From Marisalimonas marina (GTDB lineage Bacteria; Pseudomonadota; Alphaproteobacteria; Puniceispirillales; Marisalimonadaceae), in contig JAYPPH010000003.1 in NCBI GenBank assembly GCA_038131365.1, positions 62,001-126,000 on the forward strand: a stretch of DNA of 64,000 bases. Reading direction: 5' to 3'. Under the pieces are notes generated by a model, which made no database searches, had not been told where the DNA came from, and worked only from the letters and a program-made list of their open reading frames with translations. A program made the translations under genes and the position numbers. Each line of letters opens with the position of its first letter. The first letter of the stretch is position 1. This document shows positions 44,489 through 54,089 of the stretch, piece after piece.

Positions 44489-47356
44489 TTAATTACTAAG
44501 AATTTTTTTAAGAAATGTACCTGTGTGGCTCTCTTTAATTTTTGAAACTTCTTCTGGTGTTCCTTCAGCCACTACGTACCCACCTTTATCACCACCTTCA
44601 GGACCTAAGTCAATTATATGATCAGCTGTTTTGATGACATCAAGATTATGTTCAATAACAATCATCGTATTACCATTGTCCACAAGCTCTTGCATTACCT
44701 CCAGTAGTTTTTTTATATCATGGAAATGTAAGCCAGTCGTGGGTTCGTCTAGAATATAAATTGTTCTACCTGTACCTTTTCTAGATAACTCTTTCGCTAA
44801 TTTAATTCTCTGTGCTTCTCCGCCTGAGAGTGTTGTCGATCTTTGACCAATTTTAATATAGCCTAAACCTACTCTTTCTAAAGTTTCTAATTTTTCATTA
44901 ATTAGAGGGACTGCTTTAAATAATTCAGCACCTTCAGATACGGTCATATCTAAAACGTCTGAAATAGAAAAATCTTTCCATTTAACCTCTAATGTTTCTC
45001 GATTGTATCTTTTACCTTTACATTGATCGCATTGAACATACACATCAGGAAGAAAATGCATTTCTATTTTTATTACTCCATCTCCCTGACATGCTTCGCA
45101 TCTGCCTCCTTTGACATTAAAAGAAAAACGACCTGGTAGATATCCTCGAGCCTTAGCCTCAGGTAACCCAGCGAACCAATCTCTAATATGATTAAATGCA
45201 CCAGTGTAAGTGGCAGGGTTAGATCTAGGGGTTCGGCCAATTGGAGACTGATCAATATCAATTATTTTATCAATTTGTGAAATTCCATTAATAGATTTGT
45301 ATGGCGCAGGCATAGAACTATTGCCGTTTAATATTTTAGAAAGGCTTTTTTGGAGTGTCTGGATTACAAGTGTTGATTTTCCTCCGCCTGAAACTCCAGT
45401 AACACATGTTAGTATACCAAGGGGAAACTCAACATCAACGTTCTGTAAGTTATTTCCGGATGCACCTCTAATAATTATATGTTTGTTAGGGTTAATCTTT
45501 CGTCGCTTTTTAGGAATTGGGATAGATTTAATTCCTGATAAATAATTCCCAGTAATACTTTTGGTATTATTTTTTATTTCTTCTGGTGTGCCTTGAGCAA
45601 TAATTTTACCACCATTGATACCAGCATTTGGACCAATATCTATAACATGATCAGCTATTAATATAGCTTCTTCATCATGCTCTACAACAATGACTGTGTT
45701 ACCGAGATCTCTTAACTTTTGTAGCGTGTGTAAAAGCCTTTCATTATCTCTTTGATGTAAACCAATACTTGGTTCATCAAGGACGTACAATACTCCTGAT
45801 AAACCAGAACCTATTTGACTTGCTAACCTTATTCTTTGGCTTTCGCCGCCTGATAATGTACCACTATTCCTCGAAATTGATAAATATGAAAGCCCAACAC
45901 TAGTTAAAAAACCAAGTCTATCATTGATTTCTTTAAGAACTTGTTTAGAAATTTCTAATTCTTGTTTATTAAGTATTTTATTTAAGTTTAAAAACCAATC
46001 TCTAGCTTCTTCGATTGTTAATTTTGATACTTCTGCAATATCTTTTTTGTTTATTTTAACTGCTAGAGTTTCAAGTTTTAGTCTTTTGCCATTACATTTT
46101 TCACAATCTTTGTCTGATTGAAATCTTCCAAGCTCCTCTTTAACCCATTTACTTTCGGTTTCCTTTAATCTTCTAGTTAAATTAGGTATTATTCCTTCGA
46201 ATGCTTTATTAGTTCTAAATACTCTTGTTCCATCATTATAAACTATTTCAATTTTTTCATCACCTGAGCCATATAATAATTTTTCCTTTACTTCGTCTGA
46301 GATGTCTGAAAATTTGTCATCTATATCAAATTTATAATGTTTTCCTAATGACTGAAGAGTTTGAATATATAATTTACTAGTATTAACAGCCCAAGGTGCA
46401 ATGGCCCCATCCCTAAAGGTTAAATTTTCGTCAGGAACTATTAATTTAAGATCAAAAGCAACAGCATTACCTAACCCATCACATTTATCACATGCACCAG
46501 CAGGATTGTTAAAAGAGAAAATTCGAGGCTCAATTTCATCAATAGTGAAGCCACTTTCTGGACAAGAAAAGTTTGAAGAGTAAACTTCTTTCTTGTTAGT
46601 CTCAGTTTCTAAGGTGTAAAGAAGGCCTTCTGATAATTGTAAGGCAATCTCAATTGAGTCTGCAAGTCTTTGAAGTAAATCTTTGTCTTCTTGTTCGCTT
46701 GATTTTTTTATAACTAATCTGTCAACAACAACTTCGATATCATGTTTTTTATATCTATCCAGGGTTGGCAAATCTTCTATATCATAAAATTCATTATTTA
46801 TGCGTAATCTTTGAAAACCTTTTTTTCTTAAATCTATAAACTCTTTTCTATATTCTCCTTTTCTACCTCTAACAATTGGAGCTAGAAGATAAATTTTAGT
46901 ATTATCTTTTTTATTAAATATTTTATCAACCATTTGACTAACAGTTTGACTTTCTATTGGGAGACCTGTTGCTGGAGAGTAAGGAATGCCAACTCTAGCC
47001 CATAACAGTCTCATATAGTCATAAATTTCTGTTACTGTTCCAACGGTAGATCGAGGATTTTTGTTAGTTGATTTTTGTTCAATTGAAATAGCAGGAGATA
47101 GACCTTCAATCGATTCAACATCTGGTTTTTGCATCATTTGAAGAAACTGGCGAGCGTATGCTGAGAGTGATTCAACATATCTTCTTTGGCCTTCTGCGTA
47201 TATTGTGTCAAATGCAAGTGAGCTTTTACCAGACCCTGAGACACCAGTCATAACAATTAATTTGTTTTTAGGAATATCAATATCTACGTTTTGTAAGTTA
47301 TGTTCATTAGCTCCTCGAACTTTAAGAAACTGATTTGGTTCAGGCATTTGAGACAT
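44489..47356 (-). CDS. uvrA: Excinuclease ABC subunit A
   Basis: A 955-residue double ABC ATPase. The first Walker A is in GVSGSGKSSLAFDT and the second in GVSGGGKSTLV. Signatures are LSGGESQR and LSGGEAQR. The C-terminal zinc module (GGRCEACQGDG and CDQCKGKRYN) is complete. The first zinc module keeps ACDKCDGLG but its first half has C-P-E-S instead of C-x2-C, a variant I recall from other alphaproteobacteria. UvrA finds bulky DNA lesions for UvrB. It is divergent from ssb, as in many bacteria. Confidence 0.96.
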   Translation of the reverse strand: MSQMPEPNQFLKVRGANEHNLQNVDIDIPKNKLIVMTGVSGSGKSSLAFDTIYAEGQRRYVESLSAYARQFLQMMQKPDVESIEGLSPAISIEQKSTNKNPRSTVGTVTEIYDYMRLLWARVGIPYSPATGLPIESQTVSQMVDKIFNKKDNTKIYLLAPIVRGRKGEYRKEFIDLRKKGFQRLRINNEFYDIEDLPTLDRYKKHDIEVVVDRLVIKKSSEQEDKDLLQRLADSIEIALQLSEGLLYTLETETNKKEVYSSNFSCPESGFTIDEIEPRIFSFNNPAGACDKCDGLGNAVAFDLKLIVPDENLTFRDGAIAPWAVNTSKLYIQTLQSLGKHYKFDIDDKFSDISDEVKEKLLYGSGDEKIEIVYNDGTRVFRTNKAFEGIIPNLTRRLKETESKWVKEELGRFQSDKDCEKCNGKRLKLETLAVKINKKDIAEVSKLTIEEARDWFLNLNKILNKQELEISKQVLKEINDRLGFLTSVGLSYLSISRNSGTLSGGESQRIRLASQIGSGLSGVLYVLDEPSIGLHQRDNERLLHTLQKLRDLGNTVIVVEHDEEAILIADHVIDIGPNAGINGGKIIAQGTPEEIKNNTKSITGNYLSGIKSIPIPKKRRKINPNKHIIIRGASGNNLQNVDVEFPLGILTCVTGVSGGGKSTLVIQTLQKSLSKILNGNSSMPAPYKSINGISQIDKIIDIDQSPIGRTPRSNPATYTGAFNHIRDWFAGLPEAKARGYLPGRFSFNVKGGRCEACQGDGVIKIEMHFLPDVYVQCDQCKGKRYNRETLEVKWKDFSISDVLDMTVSEGAELFKAVPLINEKLETLERVGLGYIKIGQRSTTLSGGEAQRIKLAKELSRKGTGRTIYILDEPTTGLHFHDIKKLLEVMQELVDNGNTMIVIEHNLDVIKTADHIIDLGPEGGDKGGYVVAEGTPEEVSKIKESHTGTFLKKILSN

Positions 47357-47501
47357 ATTTAAGAATATCCTTGTAAAACAAAATTAAACTTTCCATTTAG
47401 TTAACTTTGATCACTTAAAAGTCAATCAAAAAGATTAATTTATTGTTTTTTTTAGCATAATGCTGTTTTATTATAGGTTATGTAAATATGGGAGTTTTTA
47501 A

Positions 47502-47963
47502 ATGAGTGGAAGCGTCAACAAAGTCACTTTAGTCGGTAATTTAGGCCGTGATCCAGAAATAAGAGCTATGCAAAATGGGGATAAAATAGTTCAACTAAGT
47601 GTTGCCACATCAGATAGATGGAAAGATAAAAATTCTGGTGAACAAAGAGAACGCACAGAATGGCATAGAGTAGTGATTTTTAATGATGCTTTGGGTAGAA
47701 TTGCTGAGCAGTATCTAAAAAAGGGAAGTACTGTTTATTTAGAAGGTCAACTTCAAACAAGAAAATGGACTGACCAACAATCAGGTCAAGAAAAGTATAC
47801 TACTGAGGTAGTTCTTCAAAGATATAAAGGTGAATTAACACTTTTAGGTTCTAGACCAGAAAATCAGGTTGAAAATCAGTATAATAATACTCAGATAGAT
47901 CAAACAGAACAAATAAGTGAGCCTAATATAGCTTCAGATTTAGATGATGAAATACCATTCTAA
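47502..47963 (+). CDS. ssb: Single-stranded DNA-binding protein
   Basis: A 153-residue SSB. The OB fold (about 1-110) starts SVNKVTLVGNLGRDPEIR and contains TEWHRVVIFN. The disordered linker is short and the end D-D-E-I-P-F is the normal acidic tip that recruits repair proteins. Shine-Dalgarno GGGAG lies eight bases before the ATG. It is divergent from uvrA and precedes gyrA by 105 bases. Confidence 0.95.
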   Translation: MSGSVNKVTLVGNLGRDPEIRAMQNGDKIVQLSVATSDRWKDKNSGEQRERTEWHRVVIFNDALGRIAEQYLKKGSTVYLEGQLQTRKWTDQQSGQEKYTTEVVLQRYKGELTLLGSRPENQVENQYNNTQIDQTEQISEPNIASDLDDEIPF

Positions 47964-48068
47964 TACTTAATAGAATAAAATACTATATATGTTGTTATGT
48001 TTATGAAAAACATATACAATATTTAGTATAAAATTGTTGCTTATTGTTAAGTTGGACTGGAGTTTTTT

Positions 48069-50666
48069 TTGTCAGAAGAAAATGATAAACCTTTAGGTCA
48101 TTCTTTAATTTCTATCACTGATGAAATGAAGAAATCTTACTTGGATTACGCTATGAGTGTGATTGTCTCACGAGCGTTACCAGACGTAAGAGATGGTTTG
48201 AAGCCTGTCCATAGAAGAATTTTATATGCTATGATTGAAGGAGGCTATGACTGGTCTAAACCTTATAGAAAGTCAGCAAGAGTTGTTGGTGATGTGATGG
48301 GTAATTATCATCCTCATGGTGATACTGCTATCTATGATTCAATGGTTAGGATGGCGCAGGATTTTTCAATGAGATTAATGCTTGTTGATGGGCAAGGTAA
48401 TTTTGGTTCTGTAGATGGTGATCCACCAGCGGCAATGAGATATACAGAATCTAGGCTCGCCAGGTCATCAGAAAGTTTGTTAAGAGATATAGATAAAGAT
48501 ACTATTGATTACATTCCAAATTATGATGAATCCCAATTAGAACCATCTGTTTTACCAGCAGAATTTCCTAATATGCTTGTAAATGGTGCTGGTGGAATAG
48601 CGGTTGGGATGGCAACAAACATTCCCCCACATAATCCTGGAGAAGTTATAAAAGCATGTAAAGCCTTAATAGATAATCCTGATCTAACTTTAGAAGAGAT
48701 AATGGATATTATTCCAGGTCCAGACTTCCCAACTGCAGGATTAATAATGGGAAGAGGCGGTATTAGAGAGGCCTTTAAAACCGGTCGAGGTAGTATAATA
48801 ATGCGATCAAGAGCAGAAATTATACAGTTTGGAAAAAACTCAGATCGAGAAATGATTTTGATCACTGAAATTCCATTTCAGGTTAATAAAGCACTTGTCT
48901 TAGAAAAAATTGGTGAATTAATTCGGGATAAAACCATTGAAGGTATCTCTGATTTACGGGACGAGTCTGATAGAAATGGAATGAGAATTGTCATTGAGAT
49001 AAAAAGAGATATCCAAGCTGATGTTGTGCTTAACCAATTATGGCGTCATACAAGGTTGCAAACAAGTTTTCCTGTAAATATGCTAGCTTTAGACAAAGGA
49101 CAGCCAAAACAAATGGGCTTGATAGAGATATTACAAGCATTTATAAGTTTTAGGTTTGAGGTAGTAACACGAAGAACTAAATTTCTTTTGAATAAAGCTC
49201 GTAATCGTGCACATATTTTAGCAGGTTTAATGGTTGCTATCACTAGTATTGATGAGATAATTGAATTAATTAAATCTTCTCCTGATCCTGATACAGCAAG
49301 AAATCAACTTTGTGCTAAAGCATGGCCAGCTAAAGAGGTTGAGGAATTCATAAAACTAATAGATGATCCAAACCATCAAATTGTTGATAATAATTATAAA
49401 TTATCCATCACTCAAGCCAAGGCTATTTTAGAGTTAAGGCTACAGAGACTAACTGGAATGGAAATAAATAAGTTAGAAAAAGAAACTCAAGAATTATCTG
49501 AACAAATAAATGAATATTTAATAATTTTATCAGACAAAACGAAGCTTACTCAACAAATACAAATTGAGCTTGATGAAGTTTTAAAAAGGATAGACGATCC
49601 TAGGCGAACAGAAATTAATGATAGTGCTGTAGATCATGATGATGAAGACCTTATCCAAAAAGAGGATATGGTAGTCACTGTTAGTCATAGAGGGTATATT
49701 AAAAGAGTTTCACTATCTACCTATAGGGCTCAAAGAAGAGGGGGTAAAGGTAGAGCTGGGATGAAAATGAGAGATGAAGATACAGTTACTTCACTCTTTG
49801 TTACAAATACTCATACTCCAATTTTGTTTTTTACTTCATCTGGCATGGTTTACCAATTGAAGTGTTATAAATTACCAGAATCTGCTCCACAAGCACTTGG
49901 TAAGCCTATGATTAATTTACTTCCTATTAATCAAGATGAAAATATTCATACGATTATGCCAATGCCTGAAGATGAAGCTAGTTGGTCAGATTTGCAAATC
50001 ATATTTGCCACTAAAAATGGGAATATTAGAAGAAACCAATTAAGTGATTTCACTAATATTAGACAGAATGGTAAAATTGCCATGAAACTTAATGAAACAG
50101 ATGAACTTGTTTCTGTCCTTCCTTGTAGTGATAAAGATAACATACTTCTAGCAACCAGGTTAGGTAAAGCTATTAGGTTTGATGTAAATGATGTAAGAGT
50201 TTTTGTTGGCAGAGGGTCTTCAGGGGTCAGGGGAGTTAGGCTTAAACCAAAAGATACTGTGGTTTCAATGTCTCTAATTCCAGATGCAAATGAAAAATAT
50301 GTTTTATCCGTAACAGAAAATGGCTTTGGTAAAAGGACACCTGTAGATGATTACAGAAAGACTAACAGAGGTGGTCAAGGAGTAGCTAATATTGAATGTT
50401 CAGCTAGAAATGGTCCTGTTGTTGCATCATATGTTGCTTCTGAGAATGATCAGATAATGTTAGTAACGAATTCTGGTAAATTAATTAGAATACGTGTTAA
50501 TGGTGGAGAAGGTGACACAATTAGAGTTGCTGGTAGAAAAACCCAAGGTGTTAGGCTCTTTGATGTTGATGAAGGAGAAAAGGTGGTTTCAGTAGCATTA
50601 TTAAATGAAAATGATGATGAAGCCGATGATGATGATGAGATGAATGATACTAATGATGAAAATTAA
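48069..50666 (+). CDS. gyrA: DNA gyrase subunit A
   Basis: An 865-residue type II topoisomerase subunit. The start region MKKSYLDYAMSVIVSRALPDVRDGL, of which I name only the DYAMSVIVSRALPD core, is typical. The catalytic Tyr lies in AAMRYTE. The quinolone region reads HPHGDTAIYDS, with Thr in the Ser83 position and Asp at 87, natural in many bacteria. The C-terminal beta-pinwheel has the GyrA box QRRGGKG, which marks gyrase rather than ParC. An acidic Asp/Glu tail ends it. The start is a TTG at 48069 inside an eight-T run, after GGAG at 48058-48062. Confidence 0.95.
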   Translation: MSEENDKPLGHSLISITDEMKKSYLDYAMSVIVSRALPDVRDGLKPVHRRILYAMIEGGYDWSKPYRKSARVVGDVMGNYHPHGDTAIYDSMVRMAQDFSMRLMLVDGQGNFGSVDGDPPAAMRYTESRLARSSESLLRDIDKDTIDYIPNYDESQLEPSVLPAEFPNMLVNGAGGIAVGMATNIPPHNPGEVIKACKALIDNPDLTLEEIMDIIPGPDFPTAGLIMGRGGIREAFKTGRGSIIMRSRAEIIQFGKNSDREMILITEIPFQVNKALVLEKIGELIRDKTIEGISDLRDESDRNGMRIVIEIKRDIQADVVLNQLWRHTRLQTSFPVNMLALDKGQPKQMGLIEILQAFISFRFEVVTRRTKFLLNKARNRAHILAGLMVAITSIDEIIELIKSSPDPDTARNQLCAKAWPAKEVEEFIKLIDDPNHQIVDNNYKLSITQAKAILELRLQRLTGMEINKLEKETQELSEQINEYLIILSDKTKLTQQIQIELDEVLKRIDDPRRTEINDSAVDHDDEDLIQKEDMVVTVSHRGYIKRVSLSTYRAQRRGGKGRAGMKMRDEDTVTSLFVTNTHTPILFFTSSGMVYQLKCYKLPESAPQALGKPMINLLPINQDENIHTIMPMPEDEASWSDLQIIFATKNGNIRRNQLSDFTNIRQNGKIAMKLNETDELVSVLPCSDKDNILLATRLGKAIRFDVNDVRVFVGRGSSGVRGVRLKPKDTVVSMSLIPDANEKYVLSVTENGFGKRTPVDDYRKTNRGGQGVANIECSARNGPVVASYVASENDQIMLVTNSGKLIRIRVNGGEGDTIRVAGRKTQGVRLFDVDEGEKVVSVALLNENDDEADDDDEMNDTNDEN

Positions 50667-50684
50667 TTATTTACAGAGTTTTTT

Positions 50685-51197
50685 TTGAAAAGAATAGCAC
50701 TTTATCCTGGAACATTTGATCCAGTAACTAATGGTCACATAGATATTATGTATAGAGCAAGTTCTTTATGCGATACATTAATAGTTGGTGTTGCAGAAAA
50801 TATTGGTAAAAACCCATTTTTTAGTGTTTCAGAAAGAAAATCATTAATTGAAGGTGCTATAAAAAATAAAAGTAAAGCTCCAAATAGACATTTAGGAGAA
50901 ATTATAATCAAAAGTTTTGATAACTTACTTATAGATTTTGCACGCTCTAACTCAGTAACAATGATTATAAGAGGTCTAAGGGCTGTCTCTGATTTTGATT
51001 ATGAATTTCAAATGGCAGGAATGAATGCAAGATTAGCTAACGAAATTGAGACAGTTTTTTTGACAGCCTCTGAAAGTAATCAATTTGTTGCATCTCGTTT
51101 TGTAAAAGAAATAGCTTTGCTAGGTGGGGATATTTCTTCTTTTGTCCCTGTAAATGTTAAAGAAGCTATTGAAAATAAAAAAAATACTAATTATTAA
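50685..51197 (+). CDS. coaD: Phosphopantetheine adenylyltransferase
   Basis: A 170-residue nucleotidyltransferase. The ATP motif is PGTFDPVTNGHIDI at about 8-21, and the second is in ASESNQFVASRFVKEIALLGG. It joins ATP and phosphopantetheine in coenzyme A synthesis. The start is a TTG at 50685 in a T run, 19 bases after gyrA, so the two genes are probably one transcript. A hairpin follows its stop. Confidence 0.95.
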   Translation: MKRIALYPGTFDPVTNGHIDIMYRASSLCDTLIVGVAENIGKNPFFSVSERKSLIEGAIKNKSKAPNRHLGEIIIKSFDNLLIDFARSNSVTMIIRGLRAVSDFDYEFQMAGMNARLANEIETVFLTASESNQFVASRFVKEIALLGGDISSFVPVNVKEAIENKKNTNY

Positions 51198-51214
51198 ACT
51201 TAAAACTTGATTAT

Positions 51215-51241
51215 AAACTAATTATAAAATAGTTTCTTTTT
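51215..51241 (+). terminator. Terminator between coaD and tRNA-Lys
   Basis: AAACTA (51215-51220) and TAGTTT (51230-51235) form a 6-bp stem, followed by CTTTTTTG, ending eight bases before tRNA-Lys. The stem is short and A/T-rich but the T run is good. Confidence 0.45.
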
Positions 51242-51248
51242 TGTCTTA

Positions 51249-51324
51249 GGGCGCGTAGCTCAGTTGGTAGAGCAATTGACTTTTAATCAATGGGTCACAG
51301 GTTCGAATCCTGTCGCGCTCACCA
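51249..51324 (+). tRNA. tRNA-Lys (anticodon TTT)
   Basis: A full cloverleaf. Acceptor GGGCGCG pairs with CGCGCTC (one G-T pair), the D arm is GCTC...GAGC, and the anticodon loop CTTTTAA gives TTT. The T-loop is TTCGAAT and CCA is encoded. This tRNA is a normal MnmH substrate for wobble 2-selenouridine, and mnmH is present in this window. Confidence 0.96.
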
Positions 51325-51380
51325 CTTTTCCTCTAATGAATTGTGGTGTAAAATATAACTTTATACTTCCAACATTAAAT

Positions 51381-52532
51381 TTAAATAATATTTGCAATAA
51401 GTTTCTGTACTGAGTTTACATTATGAATAGGTACATGCTTGTCTGCATATTTTAATATAGTTTTGATACTTTCAACTTTCGGCTCAAACTTTTTGTATCT
51501 TAATAAAGGATTAAGCCAAATAATGTTTTGAGAGAAAAGGGATAACCTTTCAAATTCAAAGTCTAGATTTTTTTTATCTTCTCTTTCTAATCCATCAGTT
51601 ATTAATAATAATTTTTGATTTTGAGTTAAAATTCTTCTAGACCAATTCAAATTAAAATCCTTGATTGAACTTGTTATTTTAGTTCCAGCAGCCCAATCAT
51701 TAACAGACTTTCCAACTTTATCTAATGAAAAATCTACATCTTTATTTTTTAAAAATTGGGTAATTCGTGTAAGTTTTGTACCAAATGTAAAAATTTCTAC
51801 ATTTTTAAATTCTTGAATTAAAATGTGACTTAAAAATAACATTATTCTACTATAACTTTCCATTGATCCAGATATATCTATCAAAATTACAAGAGGTTTA
51901 AATTTCTTAATTTTTTCTTTAAAAGCTAATTGGATTATACCATTATTTCTTACACTTTTCTTAATGGTATATTTAGTATAAATTTTAGAACTCTTCTCTT
52001 TTCTTTCCCACCTTCTTGAGATTTGTGTTTTTGTTCTAATTAAGATTTTTTTAATTTCTTTTTCAGCTTGGTGTATTTCATCTAAAGACATCATCTCAAA
52101 ATCTTTTGAATTTAAAGCAGATTTGTTTGACCAAGACATTTGCGCATCGAAAATAATTTCATCTTTTTTATCATTTTCTATATTCTTATTCTTTTTTTGA
52201 AAATTATCGCTTATTCTTTTTAATTGTTTTTTGTTGCTTGCTGGTGCTTTTTGAGTTCCAATTTGTGGTAATAACAAATTAAACATTTGTTGAAGAATTT
52301 TAGGATTTTGCCAAAATAAATAAAAACATTGATCAAAAATTTCTGTGTCTTCTTTTTTATTTATTAAGTTTGAATGTAATGCCCAATAGAATTCATTACG
52401 GTTTCCTATATTAAGAGTTTTTATAGAATTTAAAGCATCAATTGAGGACTGGCTTCCTATTTTTACGCCTGATTTTCTTAACAACCTAATAAATCGTAAA
52501 AAATTTTCTAATAATTTATTTTTATCATCCAT
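51381..52532 (-). CDS. coxE: VWA-domain protein, CoxE-like
   Basis: A 383-residue protein. The C-terminal von Willebrand A domain has the metal site D-x-S-x-S at 219-223 (DISGS), followed by LFLSHILIQEF and the later GTKI. The first 200 residues are helical and basic, as in CoxE proteins. In carboxydotrophs CoxE works with CoxD to finish the Mo-Cu-S centre of CO dehydrogenase. Here it follows the CoxD-like gene, divergent from coxSLM. It could instead serve another MoxR-VWA pair; neighbourhood favours the CODH role. Confidence 0.75.
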   Translation of the reverse strand: MDDKNKLLENFLRFIRLLRKSGVKIGSQSSIDALNSIKTLNIGNRNEFYWALHSNLINKKEDTEIFDQCFYLFWQNPKILQQMFNLLLPQIGTQKAPASNKKQLKRISDNFQKKNKNIENDKKDEIIFDAQMSWSNKSALNSKDFEMMSLDEIHQAEKEIKKILIRTKTQISRRWERKEKSSKIYTKYTIKKSVRNNGIIQLAFKEKIKKFKPLVILIDISGSMESYSRIMLFLSHILIQEFKNVEIFTFGTKLTRITQFLKNKDVDFSLDKVGKSVNDWAAGTKITSSIKDFNLNWSRRILTQNQKLLLITDGLEREDKKNLDFEFERLSLFSQNIIWLNPLLRYKKFEPKVESIKTILKYADKHVPIHNVNSVQKLIANII

Positions 52533-52561
52533 AATTTAAATTTGAGAATTGTTGAAATTTT

Positions 52562-53473
52562 TTATTTTCTATTAATAAGTGATATTTCAGCTTGGATTGT
52601 TGCTAGTATTTTGGATGCTTCGCTATCCTTGAGTTTTTTTATATCATCTTGATTTTTTAGTAATGTTCCTATTGTTGACTCTAAAACTTCAGGGTTTATT
52701 GAAATATAATTAAGTTCTACAATAGCTTGAGCCCAATCTAATGTTTCTGCAATTCCAGGTTGCTTGAAAAGTTCAAGTTTTCTAATTTCTTTTACAAAAT
52801 GAATTATAGATTTAGATAAGTCTTCATTTATTTTTGGAACTCTAGATTTTAGAATTTTAAATTCTTGATCAACATCAGGATAATCCACAAAATGATATAA
52901 GCACCTCCTTTTAAGAGCATCATGAATTTCCCTTGTTCTATTAGAAGTGATTATTACAATAGGAGGTTCTTTTGCTTTTATTGTTCCAATTTCAGGAATA
53001 GTTATCTGCCAATCAGATAACAGTTCTAAAAGGAAAGCTTCAAATGGTGGATCGGCTCTGTCAATTTCATCAATTAGTAAAATTGGAAAATCTTCTTGTT
53101 TTTCAGCTGTTATAGATTGAAGCAAAGGTCTTTTTTGAAGATATTTTTGTGAATAAATATTTTCTGTATCACCTTTTTGAATTGATATCATTTGTGCAGC
53201 AAAATTCCATTCATAAGCTGCAGAGGACATATCTAAGCCTTCATAACATTGTAAACGAATTAGAGGTTTGTTAAATATTTTGGAAAGAGATTTTGCTAGA
53301 TCAGTTTTACCTACACCTGCTTCACCTTCAAGTAGAAGAGGTTTATTTAATTTAAGCATTAAATATATAGAAGTGCTTAATCCAATGTTAGATACATAGC
53401 CAATTTCAGAGAGGTTTTTTGTAATTGTATCTATATTTTTTATTTGGTTGATATCTTTCATGTCTTTATCCAA
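52562..53473 (-). CDS. coxD: MoxR-family AAA+ ATPase, CoxD-like
   Basis: A 303-residue AAA+ ATPase. Walker A is GEAGVGKTD at 50-58, Walker B is ILLIDEIDRAD, and sensor 1 is in IITSNRTREIHDALKRRC with the arginine finger region. It is the MoxR-type chaperone ATPase that pairs with VWA proteins. It lies 29 bases upstream of the coxE-like gene in one operon and faces away from coxS; a long T run in the spacer (an A run on its own strand) may act as an upstream promoter element. Confidence 0.8.
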   Translation of the reverse strand: MDKDMKDINQIKNIDTITKNLSEIGYVSNIGLSTSIYLMLKLNKPLLLEGEAGVGKTDLAKSLSKIFNKPLIRLQCYEGLDMSSAAYEWNFAAQMISIQKGDTENIYSQKYLQKRPLLQSITAEKQEDFPILLIDEIDRADPPFEAFLLELLSDWQITIPEIGTIKAKEPPIVIITSNRTREIHDALKRRCLYHFVDYPDVDQEFKILKSRVPKINEDLSKSIIHFVKEIRKLELFKQPGIAETLDWAQAIVELNYISINPEVLESTIGTLLKNQDDIKKLKDSEASKILATIQAEISLINRK

Positions 53474-53620
53474 AACTTTTAATTACCTTGTTAATGAAAA
53501 AATGTTAGCAATTTATATTTTTTTTTTTTTTCTGCATTATTTTAGCATGTTTGAAAATTTATGAATAATTTAATTTTTTTAGTGTCACTGTTACCAAATT
53601 TACCATTAGGGGGGAGTTGA

Positions 53621-54085
53621 ATGGAAATATCTTTAACAATAAATGGAAAAGAGGTTAAAGCTGATATTAAAGCAAATACTTTACTATCAACTTTTATTAG
53701 AGAACACCTTAATCTAACTGGAACACACATAGGTTGTGATACTTCACAATGTGGTGCGTGTGCCATTCATTTAAATGGAGATGCTGTAAAATCTTGTGCT
53801 GTTTTAGCAGCGCAAGCAGATGGAGCAGTAATAACAACAATTGAAGGTATTGCTAATGGTGACGAATTACATCCAATGCAACAGGCGTTTCATGAAAACC
53901 ATGGTCTGCAATGTGGGTATTGCACACCAGGAATGGTTATGAGTTCAATAAAGTTAGTTGAAAACAACCCTAATATCTCTGAAGAAGAAATTCGTAAAGG
54001 GTTAGAAGGTAATATCTGTAGATGTACAGGTTACCACAATATAGTTAAATCAATAAAACAAGCTGCAACAGTGATGGGAGGATAA
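53621..54085 (+). CDS. coxS: CO-dehydrogenase-type iron-sulfur subunit (CoxS)
   Basis: A 154-residue protein with two [2Fe-2S] domains. The plant-type domain has C-x4-C-x2-C in GCDTSQCGACAIHLNG and a later Cys in KSCAV. The second, helical domain has CGYCTPGM and GNICRCTGY. It passes electrons from the molybdenum site in CoxL to FAD in CoxM. A strong Shine-Dalgarno (AGGGGGGAG at about 53609-53617) precedes the ATG. It is five bases before coxL, so the three subunits are coupled. Confidence 0.9.
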   Translation: MEISLTINGKEVKADIKANTLLSTFIREHLNLTGTHIGCDTSQCGACAIHLNGDAVKSCAVLAAQADGAVITTIEGIANGDELHPMQQAFHENHGLQCGYCTPGMVMSSIKLVENNPNISEEEIRKGLEGNICRCTGYHNIVKSIKQAATVMGG

Positions 54086-54089
54086 GATT

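Noticed and set aside
45297..45545. Plus-strand ORF inside uvrA
   Set aside because: Antisense to the conserved second ATPase region of uvrA; no independent support.
47999..48013. Small inverted repeat between ssb and gyrA
   Set aside because: Six-bp A/T stem with no T tail and no operator symmetry clear enough to name.
53518..53531. Run of about 14 T residues upstream of coxS, read as a terminator
   Set aside because: No stem precedes it on either strand; more likely an upstream promoter element or plain A/T-rich spacer.
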